DNA from: Leptospiraceae bacterium
GTDB lineage: Bacteria; Spirochaetota; Leptospiria; Leptospirales; Leptonemataceae
NCBI GenBank assembly: GCA_026005135.1
Contig: BPKM01000001.1
Coordinates: forward strand, 124,001-188,000
Reading direction: 5' to 3'
Length of the DNA: 64,000 nt
This document shows, piece by piece, positions 18,274 to 27,746 of this stretch. The translations under genes and the position numbers were made by a program. Every line of letters starts with the position of its first letter. Positions within the stretch are counted from its first letter, which is position 1. The notes below the pieces were generated by a model. That model saw only the letters and a list, made by a program, of their open reading frames with translations. It did not search any database and was not told the DNA's origin.

Positions 18274-19568
18274 TTACCTAACATTTTAAACATATTTGTT
18301 TTATATGCTTCTACACCTGGTTGATCAAAAGGATTGATTTCAAGTGTTAGAGCAGATATAGCACAGGCATATTCGAAAAGATAGATTAAAATACCTAAAT
18401 AAAATTCATTTAATTCTTTTATTTCGAATGTAAAATTAGGAACACCACCAGAAATATGAGCTTTTCTTGTAGCCTGTAAAGCAGTTCGATTAATATAGTT
18501 TAAAGATTTACCAGAAAGATAATTTAAACCATCACTATCATCTTGTTGAGAAAATAAAACTAAATCATCATCTTCCTGTATATCAATTAATGTTTCGAAT
18601 AGATTTCTTTCTCCTTCCTGAATCCATTGTCCTAAGGAATGTAAGTCTGTAGTAAATATACTTGATGCTGGATAAATACCTTTGTAATTTTTACCTTCTG
18701 ATTCTCCATAAAGTTGTTTCCACCATTCTAATATATAAAAAAGTTCTGGTCTATAGGTAGATAAAATTTCTATTTGTTTTTTTAATGCATAATTTAGATT
18801 TCTATATAAAGCATATTGTAAGGCTGGATTTATTTCTATTTCTGATTGATTTCTAATAATTTTTTGAATCGATAATGCACCTTCTAAAAGACTTTTTATA
18901 TCTATATTCATAATAGAAAGGGGAATTAATCCAACAGGAGAAAGTACAGAATATCTTCCTCCAACATCATCTGGTACAATATCACTTTTTAATTGAAATT
19001 GATTGGCTAATTTTCGAAGCGTGCCTTTTTCTTTATCGGTAATAACAATAATTCTTTTAGAAATTTCTTTTTCTCCAAATTTCTCTATCAGTTTTTTATA
19101 TAAAAAACGAAAAGCAATGGCAGGTTCTGCTGTTGTGCCACTTTTAGAAATTACAATTAGAGCAAAGTTTTTATTATCTAAATAATTTAATAAATTTTTT
19201 AAATATCGACTGGATAAATGATGTCCAGCGAAAATAATTTCTTTAGATTGTTTCTGGAATGGAATTTTCAATGCTTCTATAATTGCTCTTATACCTAAGT
19301 AAGAACCTCCAATACCAATAGAGATAATAGTATCGTATTCTTTAAAAAATTGTTTTAATTCTTCGTATTTTTGTAATTGATTTAATTCCTTTTGGGGTAA
19401 ATCAAGCCAACCAAGAAAATCAGAACCTTTACAACTTTTATTTTCTAATTGCTTTATTGCTTCAAGAGATTTTTTATATAAATCATTCGTAAGTTTACTT
19501 CCATAGAAATGTTCGAATGTTCCTAAATTTATATTTTTATCTTCTAAAAAATATGTATTAAGTACCAT
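18261..19568 (-). CDS. pgi: Glucose-6-phosphate isomerase
   Basis: Pgi interconverts glucose-6-phosphate and fructose-6-phosphate. The 435-residue length is the short bacterial form. Signatures: ISIGIGGSYLGIRAIIEAL, VISKSGTTAEPAIAFRFL, VGGRYSVLSPVGLIPL and the C-terminal signature NPFDQPGVEAYKTNMFKML with the catalytic Lys. It overlaps the mgtC stop by 4 bases tail to tail. Confidence 0.95.
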   Translation of the reverse strand: MVLNTYFLEDKNINLGTFEHFYGSKLTNDLYKKSLEAIKQLENKSCKGSDFLGWLDLPQKELNQLQKYEELKQFFKEYDTIISIGIGGSYLGIRAIIEALKIPFQKQSKEIIFAGHHLSSRYLKNLLNYLDNKNFALIVISKSGTTAEPAIAFRFLYKKLIEKFGEKEISKRIIVITDKEKGTLRKLANQFQLKSDIVPDDVGGRYSVLSPVGLIPLSIMNIDIKSLLEGALSIQKIIRNQSEIEINPALQYALYRNLNYALKKQIEILSTYRPELFYILEWWKQLYGESEGKNYKGIYPASSIFTTDLHSLGQWIQEGERNLFETLIDIQEDDDLVLFSQQDDSDGLNYLSGKSLNYINRTALQATRKAHISGGVPNFTFEIKELNEFYLGILIYLFEYACAISALTLEINPFDQPGVEAYKTNMFKMLGKPGY

Positions 19569-19682
19569 AACAATGAGTTTTTTTGCTTGGAGTATAAAGC
19601 AAGGAAAATTTAATATTATAATAAAATTATAAAAAACTTGATTTTTTAGTATATAAAATTATTTTAAAAATATTAATATACT

Positions 19683-20537
19683 ATGACTAAAAAATATGCT
19701 ATTATTAATTTTAAAGGTGGGGTAGGTAAAACAACTATTACCTGGTTAATAGGGAAATATTTAAGTCAATATAAGAATCAAAATATTTTAATGGTAGATT
19801 TGGATCCTCAGATGAGTTTAACGCTTGGTTTATCATTAAAAGATGATGGTTTTTTAAAAAATAACTATAATGAATGGTTTAAAGAAAGATTACAGAAGAA
19901 AGAAACAATCTATTATTTAATGGAATCCTACTATAAAAATTCATTAAAAGATTATGATTTATCTTCTTTTGTATTTAACAATGAAAAAAATCTATTTATT
20001 TTACCATCTTATGAAAAGTTATATTTAATTGAATTAATGAATTACGAAAGAAAAAAGTTTAAAAACTTTATAAAAGATATTATTTATAAATTAAATGAAA
20101 AATATTTATTTGATATTGTGTTATTTGATTGTCCTCCAAATTTTACCAATTTAACGTATTCGGTATTTGAATATGTTAATCAAATTATTGTTCCCTGTAA
20201 TCCAGATATTTACGCAAAAAAAGGATTAGAATTATTAATACAGACATTACAAATATTAATAACAAAATATGGATTAACACAAAAAGAATATGATTTTTAT
20301 TCCTTTATCAATAAAGCAAGATTACATAGTGGACATTTTACCAATGAAACACAAAATTTTTATGATGAATTAAAAAAACTACAAAAACATTATTATACTA
20401 ATTTTAAAATACATGTGCTAAATACTTATTTACCAGAGAGAGTCGATATAAAAAGAGCAATGCAAAATCAAAAATTTCCAGAGGATTATGATTATTATTT
20501 AGATTCTTTATGTAACGAAATAGGAGTATTGGACTGA
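19683..20537 (+). CDS. ParA/Soj-like ATPase, orphan
   Basis: A 284-residue ParA-type ATPase. The deviant Walker A is FKGGVGKTTI, Walker A' is MVDLDPQMSLTLG, and Walker B is IVLFDCPPNFTN. No ParB or other partner gene is adjacent. It could position a cellular structure, or be a remnant of a plasmid or chromosomal partition system. The 3' end overlaps the convergent lipoprotein gene by 43 bases. The upstream AT-rich run ending TATACT right before ATG suggests a leaderless start. Confidence 0.85.
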   Translation: MTKKYAIINFKGGVGKTTITWLIGKYLSQYKNQNILMVDLDPQMSLTLGLSLKDDGFLKNNYNEWFKERLQKKETIYYLMESYYKNSLKDYDLSSFVFNNEKNLFILPSYEKLYLIELMNYERKKFKNFIKDIIYKLNEKYLFDIVLFDCPPNFTNLTYSVFEYVNQIIVPCNPDIYAKKGLELLIQTLQILITKYGLTQKEYDFYSFINKARLHSGHFTNETQNFYDELKKLQKHYYTNFKIHVLNTYLPERVDIKRAMQNQKFPEDYDYYLDSLCNEIGVLD

Positions 20538-21622
20538 TTTACTGGTATTTCTATGTAGTCTCCAATTTTTAATATTGTGATTTTTTTATTAGATTCTGGA
20601 TTTTCTTTTTTCCAATTTTCGTAAATTTGTTTTAGGCGAATTGGTGGTAAATTCATCGGTTCTTCTGCTAAATAAAATGTACCCCAATGGATAGGAAAAA
20701 GTTGATTTGCTTCTAAATCTAAGAAAGCCTGAAATGCTTCTTCTGGATTTACATGAACTTCTTTCATAAACCATCGTGGTTCAAATGCACCAATAGGGAT
20801 AAGTGCTATATCTGGTTTTCCAATATAGGTTTTAATATCTTTAAAAAAATTTTCATAACCTGTATCTCCAGCAAAATAGAATTTTATTTTATCTTTTGTA
20901 TCTTCTACAAACCATCCCGACCATAAGGTTTCATTTCTATCAAATAAAGATCGAGCAGAAAAATGTCTTGCTGGCGTACAGTAAATTTTAAAATGATTAA
21001 TTTCAACATATTGCCACCAATCCAATTCTATGATTTTTGTAATTCCCCATTCTTGTAAAAGTTTACCAACTTTTAAAGGAACAAAAAAAATAGGATTAAA
21101 TTTTTTATGAATTTCTTTAATAGAAAATTCATCTAAATGATCATAATGATTATGAGATATTAATACAAAATCTATCTTAGGAATATCCTGGATTTTAATA
21201 GCAGGAGGTCTATGTCTAATAGGTCCAGCAAAAGAAACTGGACTTGCTCTTTCGCTAAAATGAGGATCCGTTATAAAAGTATAATCTGGACCTTGAATTA
21301 AAACTGTGGAATGTCCTATCCACCAGAATTGGTAATTTTTAGATTTTTTTCTTAGTTCTTTTGGATTAATAGCTCTATAATCTGCTGGAAATAATTTACT
21401 TTTATCTTCTCCTGTTATAATTTTATTTAATATCCAAAAAAATGATTTTAATAGTGGTCTATAGGGAGAGGGATAGATATTTTTAAAACCATTTTCTGTA
21501 TGATGTTTGGTATTATAATTTTTTAAATTGTAAATCTTTATTTTCATAAATTCATTTTTTGTATTACTAAAACTATAACAATCTATTAAAAAAAATATTA
21601 CAATAAATATCCAATATTTCAT
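20495..21622 (-). CDS. Metallo-beta-lactamase-fold lipoprotein (NAPE-PLD/RomA-like)
   Basis: The 375-residue protein (start at MKYWIF, 21622) has a lipoprotein signal (IFIVIFFLIDCYS). The hydrolase domain reads WWIGHSTVLIQ, ITDPHFSERASP, PIRHRPPAI, then the metal motif SHNHYDHLD (HxHxDH), with later ligands in CTPARHFSARS, FAGDTGY and PIHWGTF. This matches the beta-lactamase-superfamily group of NAPE-hydrolysing phospholipase D and UlaG/RomA-like proteins. Likely outer-membrane- or inner-membrane-anchored in the periplasm; substrate unknown. Confidence 0.85.
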   Translation of the reverse strand: MKYWIFIVIFFLIDCYSFSNTKNEFMKIKIYNLKNYNTKHHTENGFKNIYPSPYRPLLKSFFWILNKIITGEDKSKLFPADYRAINPKELRKKSKNYQFWWIGHSTVLIQGPDYTFITDPHFSERASPVSFAGPIRHRPPAIKIQDIPKIDFVLISHNHYDHLDEFSIKEIHKKFNPIFFVPLKVGKLLQEWGITKIIELDWWQYVEINHFKIYCTPARHFSARSLFDRNETLWSGWFVEDTKDKIKFYFAGDTGYENFFKDIKTYIGKPDIALIPIGAFEPRWFMKEVHVNPEEAFQAFLDLEANQLFPIHWGTFYLAEEPMNLPPIRLKQIYENWKKENPESNKKITILKIGDYIEIPVNQSNTPISLHKESK

Positions 21623-21716
21623 TAACATATCAAGACAATATAAAGAAAAATAACCAATAAGAAAAGTAAATTATTCATTTACAAAAAGCAAAAATTTTTT
21701 TTTCTGAACTCGATTT

Positions 21717-22649
21717 ATGTTGATTTCGTATAAATTAATAACAGGTTTAATTTATCCATTTTTTATTTTATTTCTTGTAGCAGGAATATTTTTATTATTT
21801 TATTATAAGTTTTTAGCCTTTCGTTTTCCTGTATTATCAATAAAAATATTATCTGGTGCATTAGATTGGAAAGGTTCCAAAGGGAAAATTACACCAGGTA
21901 GAGCTTTTTTTTCTGGAATACTTGGTTCTTTTTTCCCGGGTTTATTTATAGGTCTTTTATTAGCATTGATAATTGCTGGTCCAGGGATTATTTTGTTGAT
22001 TTTTCTGGTTCATCTTTTTCAAACATCAATTGAATATGTTTTATCAACAGTAAGTTTTAAATTTAGAATTAGAAATGCAAATGGTAATTTAGAAACTGGA
22101 TTAATACTTGGTATAGATAAATTTTCTCGAATACGCTGGTTTGGTATAATCTATGGTATATTTTTTGTATTATTAAGTTTATTTCATGGATTCTGGAATT
22201 TATCATTTATACATATTTTAGGTAATTCATCATCATTATTAAAACATACTTTATTATTAGATTCTACAAGTATAATGATCTTATTTTTAATATTTATGAT
22301 CTTAATTTTTAATGGAGGAATTAAAAGAATAGGTTTATATGCTAAAATCGTTTCTTATATTATGATTCTTCTTATTCTGATTGTTGGAATTTCGTTTAAG
22401 AAAAGTTATGATTTAGTTCCTATTATATTCCAGAATTTTCCAGACTTATTTTCGAATTTTCAGAATATAAGGAATACAATATTTGCTATTTCATTATATT
22501 GTTTTTTTGCAGAAGTGCCAAGCCCAAGATTAAATATTTTTTCTGGTTTTGTTAGAACAGATCACGCTGCAAAACAGGGAATTGCGACCATTGTTTATCC
22601 ATTAATTCAATCCTGTAATCGTTTTATTTATTTCTGGAACATGTTATGA
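21717..22649 (+). CDS. AGCS-type (sodium:alanine symporter-like) membrane protein, N-terminal part (frameshifted)
   Basis: A 310-residue run of membrane segments. Early motifs (FRFPVLSIKILSGALDWKG, then GKITPGRAFFSGILGSF) resemble amino acid carriers of the alanine/glycine:cation symporter family, but the protein is divergent. The last residues (SCNRFIYFWNML) are out of frame. Skipping one base near 22614 gives VIVLFISGTCYEFIQSIKL and continues into the downstream frame, which ends in Psd. Function as a sodium-coupled carrier is inferred and uncertain. Confidence 0.65.
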   Translation: MLISYKLITGLIYPFFILFLVAGIFLLFYYKFLAFRFPVLSIKILSGALDWKGSKGKITPGRAFFSGILGSFFPGLFIGLLLALIIAGPGIILLIFLVHLFQTSIEYVLSTVSFKFRIRNANGNLETGLILGIDKFSRIRWFGIIYGIFFVLLSLFHGFWNLSFIHILGNSSSLLKHTLLLDSTSIMILFLIFMILIFNGGIKRIGLYAKIVSYIMILLILIVGISFKKSYDLVPIIFQNFPDLFSNFQNIRNTIFAISLYCFFAEVPSPRLNIFSGFVRTDHAAKQGIATIVYPLIQSCNRFIYFWNML

Positions 22650-22794
22650 GTTCATACAATCCATTAAATTATCATTAAATGATATTAGATCCATTGCGAA
22701 TTTACTTTCTAATCTACATATTCAATTTATAACTGATTTTATTTTATCTTCTGATAGAAATTTATCAATTAACATTATAATTTATATTTTACTT

Positions 22795-23940
22795 ATGATA
22801 TTACTTTTTTCTTCGTTTTTAACATGGTTTTATTCTGGAAATATGATTTTACGCCAGATAGCAACTAAACTAAAACTTTCTAATTTTTATCCTTTATTTT
22901 CTATATTTTTTTATTTATATTTGATTTTTTTTGTTAATTGGGAATCTATTGAAATTTATAAGAATTTTTATATTCTATTAGGTTTTATTTCTGGTATTGT
23001 ATCTATTTTAACAATTCTTTTTGCCTTACTTTATTATAATCTTGGTAAATATGAATTATTAAAATATATGGAATCTTACGAAGGTGGTATAGATTTGTCG
23101 AGAGATCTATTTGTGATGATTTTTACAATATTGCCTTCGAATTTATTATCAAAATTATTTGGTTTTGTAAGTTTAATACGTTTTCCACAACCTTTGATGT
23201 ACTGGATTATATTAGGGTTTGCAAAATATTACAAGATTAATTTAGAAGAAGTTAAAAATGATTTAAGAAGTTTTAAAAATTTAAATGAATTTTTTATTCG
23301 AGAATTAAAAGATGATGTTCGAATAATTGATAAACGAAAAAAAATTATTGTATCGCCAGTAGATGCATTACTAAGTAGAAGAGGAACAATTCAGGAAGGT
23401 TTATTAATACAAACAAAAGGTATTTATTATACATTAAAGGATTTATTAGGTGATCCAGACTTCTTACCATTTTTTGAAAATGGAAAATATTGTGTTTTAT
23501 ATTTAAGTCCACAGGATTATCATAGGATACATGCACCATTTGACTGCGAAGTGGAAGGGTATACCTATACACCCGGTCATTTATTTCCTGTAAATGAACC
23601 TGCTGTTGAAGGATTATATGGGTTATTCCCAAAGAATGAACGATTAACAACATTCTTAAAAACAGAATATGGTCGAATTGCAATGATAAAAGTAGGTGCT
23701 ACGAATGTAGGAAAAATACGTGTAATGTATGATTCTATTCAAACCAATACATGGATTAGAAGAAAAAAAGCGATTCGTTATAAGCATAAAATTATTTTCG
23801 AAAAAGGGCAAGAAATTGCACGTTTTGAAATGGGTTCAACAGTTATTTTAATTTTTGAAAGAGATAAAGTTGAGTTTTTAGATACGGCTTTAGAAGGAAT
23901 AAAAGTAAAATTAGGTCAGGCAATAGCAAAATTTAAATAG
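22795..23940 (+). CDS. psd: Symporter C-terminus fused in frame to phosphatidylserine decarboxylase
   Basis: From about residue 105 this frame is a full phosphatidylserine decarboxylase: LGFAKYYKINLEEV, NEFFIRELKDDVR, VSPVDALLSRRG, LYLSPQDYHRIHAP, FPVNEPAVEG, VGATNVG and the self-cleavage site MGSTVILIF. Cleavage between Gly and Ser yields the pyruvoyl group; the enzyme makes phosphatidylethanolamine at the inner membrane. Residues 1-100 are membrane helices (SSFLTWFYSGNMI, FYLYLIFFVNWESI) of the AGCS-like protein, and no stop separates them. Either it is a genuine fusion, or Psd starts internally (ATG 23068 or the GTG/ATG near residue 109). Confidence 0.85.
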   Translation: MILLFSSFLTWFYSGNMILRQIATKLKLSNFYPLFSIFFYLYLIFFVNWESIEIYKNFYILLGFISGIVSILTILFALLYYNLGKYELLKYMESYEGGIDLSRDLFVMIFTILPSNLLSKLFGFVSLIRFPQPLMYWIILGFAKYYKINLEEVKNDLRSFKNLNEFFIRELKDDVRIIDKRKKIIVSPVDALLSRRGTIQEGLLIQTKGIYYTLKDLLGDPDFLPFFENGKYCVLYLSPQDYHRIHAPFDCEVEGYTYTPGHLFPVNEPAVEGLYGLFPKNERLTTFLKTEYGRIAMIKVGATNVGKIRVMYDSIQTNTWIRRKKAIRYKHKIIFEKGQEIARFEMGSTVILIFERDKVEFLDTALEGIKVKLGQAIAKFK

Positions 23941-23973
23941 ACAATATTAATTATAAGAATTTTTTGCCCCATT

Positions 23974-24129
23974 ATGAGAGAAATTGTAAAATTAGAATCA
24001 ACAGCAAAAACAGGTTATTTTTATACAACTACTAAAAATAAGAAAAAACAAACAGGAAAAATAGAAGTAAGAAAATATGATCCAATTATAAGAAAACATG
24101 TAAAATTTGTAGAGAAAAAAATAAAATAA
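23974..24129 (+). CDS. rpmG: 50S ribosomal protein L33
   Basis: A 51-residue basic protein: [20 protein letters not shown], then [21 protein letters not shown]. This is the L33 pattern of the form lacking the zinc-binding Cys pairs. It stops 3 bases before the ispE ATG. L33 sits in the large ribosomal subunit near the E site. Confidence 0.93.
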   Translation: MREIVKLESTAKTGYFYTTTKNKKKQTGKIEVRKYDPIIRKHVKFVEKKIK

Positions 24130-24132
24130 TTA

Positions 24133-25101
24133 ATGCAATATAGATTAAAATCTAATGTAAAGATTAATTTACATTTAGATGTTTTATATAAATATTGCGA
24201 AATTAAGAATAATAAAATTAGTTATTTTCATAAGATTCAAAGTATTTTTTTTCCTATTACCTGCTCTGATGTAATATATATAAATAAAAAGAATGGGATT
24301 GCAAAAAAAATAGATCAGATAACGATTCGAACAATCAACTCGATTCCTTTAGATAATAGAAATCTATTCGAAGAAGTATCAGAGAGAGGTTGTCTAAAAA
24401 ATAATTTGGTATATAAATTATTAGAAGAAGTTTTAAAAAATATAGATTTACCACAATTAGAAATTTTAATTATAAAACGAATACCACCTGGTTCTGGTGT
24501 TGGTGGTGGTTCTTCTAATGCAGGAACAATTCTTCGTTTTTTAATTGAACAAAATTTTATTAGTTTCGATGATGCAAATTCTATCGCAAATGATTTAGGC
24601 TCAGATATTTTATTTTTTTTATATAATAAACCAAGTATTGTTTTAGGTAGGGGAGAGATTATCCATACTATAAATAAAGAAGATCTTGAAATTTTTAAAA
24701 ATATTTATGGAATTATTAATTTTAACAATAAAGGGATTTCTACAAAAATTGCTTACGAATCTCTAAAAAAACCTTTACAGGAAGATTATATTAAAATTTA
24801 TGACACCCATAAAGAGACAGGAAAGCAATTTTTTCATAAATTCTTTCCTGCAAATGATATTAAAAGTTTTTTAGAAAAATGTAAAAACGATTTTGAAATC
24901 TATGCATTTGGTTTTAAAGAATTGTTAGAAATAAAAAAATTATTAGAAATTACGAACCCATTAAAAGTAATGCTAACGGGAAGTGGTTCTGGAATTTATT
25001 CTCTGTACGAAAATAAAAAGAAAATGCTTGAAGCTTTAAGCTATCTAAAAAAATTTGAAAATAGCCAAAGGGTTTTTAGACCTTTTAAATTCATTATTTA
25101 A
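24133..25101 (+). CDS. ispE: 4-diphosphocytidyl-2-C-methyl-D-erythritol kinase
   Basis: IspE phosphorylates CDP-methylerythritol in the non-mevalonate isoprenoid pathway. GHMP-kinase motifs are present: SNVKINLHLDVL, the ATP loop PPGSGVGGGSSNAGTIL, Asp in NDLGSDILFFL and the glycine motif MLTGSGSGIYSL. At 322 residues it is slightly longer than usual, with an insert around residues 30-90. It follows rpmG by 3 bases and precedes tRNA-Gln by 5 bases. Confidence 0.9.
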   Translation: MQYRLKSNVKINLHLDVLYKYCEIKNNKISYFHKIQSIFFPITCSDVIYINKKNGIAKKIDQITIRTINSIPLDNRNLFEEVSERGCLKNNLVYKLLEEVLKNIDLPQLEILIIKRIPPGSGVGGGSSNAGTILRFLIEQNFISFDDANSIANDLGSDILFFLYNKPSIVLGRGEIIHTINKEDLEIFKNIYGIINFNNKGISTKIAYESLKKPLQEDYIKIYDTHKETGKQFFHKFFPANDIKSFLEKCKNDFEIYAFGFKELLEIKKLLEITNPLKVMLTGSGSGIYSLYENKKKMLEALSYLKKFENSQRVFRPFKFII

Positions 25102-25106
25102 TATAC

Positions 25107-25181
25107 TGGGCAGTCGCCAAGCGGTAAGGCATCAGGTTTTGGTCCTGACATGCGGAGGTTCGAATCCTCCCTGCCCAGCCA
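25107..25181 (+). tRNA. tRNA-Gln (anticodon TTG)
   Basis: Acceptor arms TGGGCAG (25107-25113) and CTGCCCA (25171-25177) pair, with discriminator G and encoded CCA (25179-25181). The anticodon loop TTTTGGT within TCAGG/CCTGA gives TTG, reading CAA. The T-arm GGAGG-TTCGAAT-CCTCC is intact. Confidence 0.96.
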
Positions 25182-25184
25182 TTA

Positions 25185-25209
25185 TATTAACATACTTACT
25201 ATGTTAATA
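25185..25209 (+). terminator. Hairpin between tRNA-Gln and glmU
   Basis: TATTAACATA (25185-25194) and TATGTTAATA (25200-25209) form a perfect 10-bp stem with loop CTTAC. There is no U-tract, so it may be a tRNA 3'-processing or leader structure for glmU rather than a classical terminator. Confidence 0.4.
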
Positions 25210-25238
25210 AATCTAATCGTTAAATAAAGAAGAAAAAA

Positions 25239-26021
25239 ATGAATCATTTATCTAAATATGCTGTTGTTTTAGCTGCTGGAAAAGGCACTCGAATGAAATC
25301 CGAGCTTCCAAAGGTTTTAATGGAAGTTGCTCATAAACCAATGATCCTACATGTACTGGATAATCTTATTCCCTTAAATTTAGAACAAATTGTAATTGTG
25401 GTAGGTTATAAAAAAGAATTAGTAATAGATAAGGTTAATCAATATATTGCTTCTAATTATGATAATTATAAAAATAAAATCTTCTTTGTAGAGCAAAAAG
25501 AACAACTTGGAACAGGTCATGCTTTTCTAATGACAGAATCACTTTTAGGAAATAAAGAGGGATATATTTTAGTAACAGCAGGTGATATGCCTTTACTTCA
25601 AACTCAATCTTTTTCTAAATTGTTTGATTTAGTAATTGAAAAAAATTTACCTGGTGGGGTTTTAGGATCTCGTTTAGAAAATCCTACAGGATATGGAAGA
25701 CTTGTAAGAAATGAGCAAAATTTATTAGAGAGAATTATCGAAGAGAAAGATGCAACAGATGAGATAAAAAAAATAAAAGAAGTAAATACAGGATGTTATG
25801 TTTTTAAATTACCTGAAATTTTTGCTATTCTGAAAGAAATAAAAAATAATAACAATCAAAATGAATATTATTTACCAGATGTTGTTGAAATTTATAGAAA
25901 GAAAAATCAAAATTTTGGAGATTTTATTCTAAATGATTATAGAGAATCCTTAGGTGCTAATACAAAAGAAGAATTAGAAAATTTAAATCATATTTATAAC
26001 TTGCTTTTTACTGCAAAATAA
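25239..26021 (+). CDS. glmU: UDP-N-acetylglucosamine pyrophosphorylase domain of GlmU (no acetyltransferase domain)
   Basis: The 260-residue protein covers only the nucleotidyltransferase half of Glm[56 protein letters not shown] and [13 protein letters not shown]. It transfers UMP to GlcNAc-1-phosphate to give UDP-GlcNAc. The left-handed beta-helix acetyltransferase domain of typical 450-residue GlmU is absent, so acetylation of GlcN-1-phosphate must be carried out elsewhere. Next gene prs starts 13 bases later. Confidence 0.85.
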   Translation: MNHLSKYAVVLAAGKGTRMKSELPKVLMEVAHKPMILHVLDNLIPLNLEQIVIVVGYKKELVIDKVNQYIASNYDNYKNKIFFVEQKEQLGTGHAFLMTESLLGNKEGYILVTAGDMPLLQTQSFSKLFDLVIEKNLPGGVLGSRLENPTGYGRLVRNEQNLLERIIEEKDATDEIKKIKEVNTGCYVFKLPEIFAILKEIKNNNNQNEYYLPDVVEIYRKKNQNFGDFILNDYRESLGANTKEELENLNHIYNLLFTAK

Positions 26022-26034
26022 AAAATTTGTCAAG

Positions 26035-26985
26035 ATGAGTCATAATATGAGTTATGAATTATTATTAATTTCCGGGAATGCAAATAGACCATTAGCAGAA
26101 GAAGTTGCGAAGTATTTAAATCAAAAGTTGGCAGATGTTAGTATAAAAAAATTTTCTGATGGTGAAATTTCTGTAAAAATCAACGAAAATATTCGCGGTA
26201 AAGATGTTTTTATAATTCAACCTACTTCTGCACCTGCAAATGATCATATCATAGAATTATTATTAACAATCGATGCAGTTAGAAGAGCCAGTGCTAAAAG
26301 AATTACTGCTGTTATACCTTACTATGGTTATGGAAGACAGGATCGAAAACCAGAACCAAGAGTTCCTATCTCGGCACGTGTAATAGCTGATATTATTCAA
26401 GTAACAGGACCAGATAGAGTTCTTACAGTAGATTTACATGCTGATCAAATTCAGGGTTTTTTTCATATTCCTGTTGATAATTTATATGCAGCACCCGTAT
26501 TTATTCAATATTTAAAAGAAAGTAATTTTGATGATCCTGTTGTTGTATCTCCAGATTCTGGTGGAGTAGAAAGAGCAAGATATTTAGCAAGACATATAAA
26601 TGCTGGACTTGCAATTATTGATAAACGAAGACCACAGGCAAATGTAGCAGAAATAATGAATGTAATTGGAGAGGTAGAAGGTAAAGAATGTATCTTATAT
26701 GATGATATGATAGATACAGCTGGAACAATTACAAAAGCAGCGAAAGCATTAAAAGAAAATGGTGCAAAACGGGTGATTGCTTGTGCTACCCATCCCGTTT
26801 TATCAGGTCCAGCAATACAGCGTTTACAGGAATCTGATTTAGATGAAGTTGTTTTTACCAATACAATTTTTTTACCAGAAGAAAAGAAAATTGATAAAAT
26901 CAAAATATTATCTATTGCGAATTTAGTAGGAGAAGCAATTAGAAGAATTCATAATGAAGAATCTGTTAGTTCTTTATTTTTGTGA
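26035..26985 (+). CDS. prs: Ribose-phosphate pyrophosphokinase
   Basis: Prs makes PRPP from ribose-5-phosphate and ATP. Key motifs: [55 protein letters not shown] and the PRPP loop [17 protein letters not shown]. 316 residues is a standard length; ATG 26047 (MSYELLL) is an alternative start. It belongs to the ispE-tRNA-glmU-prs run. Confidence 0.95.
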   Translation: MSHNMSYELLLISGNANRPLAEEVAKYLNQKLADVSIKKFSDGEISVKINENIRGKDVFIIQPTSAPANDHIIELLLTIDAVRRASAKRITAVIPYYGYGRQDRKPEPRVPISARVIADIIQVTGPDRVLTVDLHADQIQGFFHIPVDNLYAAPVFIQYLKESNFDDPVVVSPDSGGVERARYLARHINAGLAIIDKRRPQANVAEIMNVIGEVEGKECILYDDMIDTAGTITKAAKALKENGAKRVIACATHPVLSGPAIQRLQESDLDEVVFTNTIFLPEEKKIDKIKILSIANLVGEAIRRIHNEESVSSLFL

Positions 26986-27084
26986 ATTTTAATTTGATTT
27001 TTTATTTTTCGCTTTGCAAAACATTACATTAAAAAAAAATGACTAATTTATAATACTGATTTTGTTAATTTGGGAGTATAGACG

Positions 27085-27657
27085 ATGGAAAAAAAGTTAA
27101 AAGCAGAAAAAAGAACTGAATTTGGTAAAAATGCTTCTAGAAGATATAGAAGACAAGGAAAATTACCTGCAAATATTTTAGAAAAAGGAAAATCTATACC
27201 TGTTTTATTAAATACAACAGAATTTATAAAGTTATTGAATCAAGGTTTATTACCATCAATGAAAATTGAAGTAGAATTAGATGGAGAAACCTTTCAGGCT
27301 TTACCTAAGGAAATTCAAAGGGATCCTGTTACAGGAGAGATTATACACGTAGATTTATATAAAATGACTCCCGGTCATAAATTTCATCTTAATATACCTG
27401 TAGAATTAGTTGGAGTAGCAAAAGGTGTAAAAGCTGGAGGAGCATTAGAACATTATATTCAAATTTTAAAAATACGAACTACACCAGAAAGTTTAAAAGA
27501 AAAAATAGAAGTAGATATAACAAATTTAGATGTTGGGCAGGCAATTCGTTTATCTGAATTAAATCTTCCTCAAGAGTGGGATATTTTAACACAAGGAAAT
27601 CCAGTAATCTGTAAAATTTCTCAATCAAGAGCAACAGTTAAATCGCAATCCCAATAA
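27085..27657 (+). CDS. rplY: 50S ribosomal protein L25 (Ctc form)
   Basis: The 190-residue long form of L25: N-terminal 5S-rRNA-binding domain (EKRTEFGKNASRRYRRQGKL, then IPVLLNTTEF, residues 1-95) and the C-terminal TL5-like beta domain (GVAKGVKAGGALEH, then EVDITNLDVGQAIRLSEL). A GGGAG ribosome-binding site lies upstream. A 24-base perfect palindrome follows the stop. Confidence 0.93.
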   Translation: MEKKLKAEKRTEFGKNASRRYRRQGKLPANILEKGKSIPVLLNTTEFIKLLNQGLLPSMKIEVELDGETFQALPKEIQRDPVTGEIIHVDLYKMTPGHKFHLNIPVELVGVAKGVKAGGALEHYIQILKIRTTPESLKEKIEVDITNLDVGQAIRLSELNLPQEWDILTQGNPVICKISQSRATVKSQSQ

Positions 27658-27660
27658 AAT

Positions 27661-27684
27661 ACTATGAGCCCATGGGCTCATAGT
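27661..27684. repeat. 24-base perfect palindrome between rplY and pth
   Basis: The sequence reads actatgagccc then its exact reverse complement, centred on the CATG at about 27671-27674, starting 4 bases after the rplY stop. As RNA it forms a hairpin of about 10 bp; as DNA it could bind a dimeric protein. No T-run follows. The pth promoter TTGACA begins 28 bases downstream. Confidence 0.6.
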
Positions 27685-27711
27685 TCATACTAATAAACAA
27701 ACAAATAGTAC

Positions 27712-27742
27712 TTGACAAATTTTACGTAAAAATTTTTATTAG
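27712..27742 (+). promoter_or_regulatory. Promoter of pth, placing the start at or near the ATG
   Basis: TTGACA (27712-27717) is followed after 19 bases by TATTAG (27737-27742), and the pth ATG begins 4 bases later at 27747. This geometry predicts a leaderless transcript, as at several other genes here. Confidence 0.45.
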
Positions 27743-27746
27743 TTGA

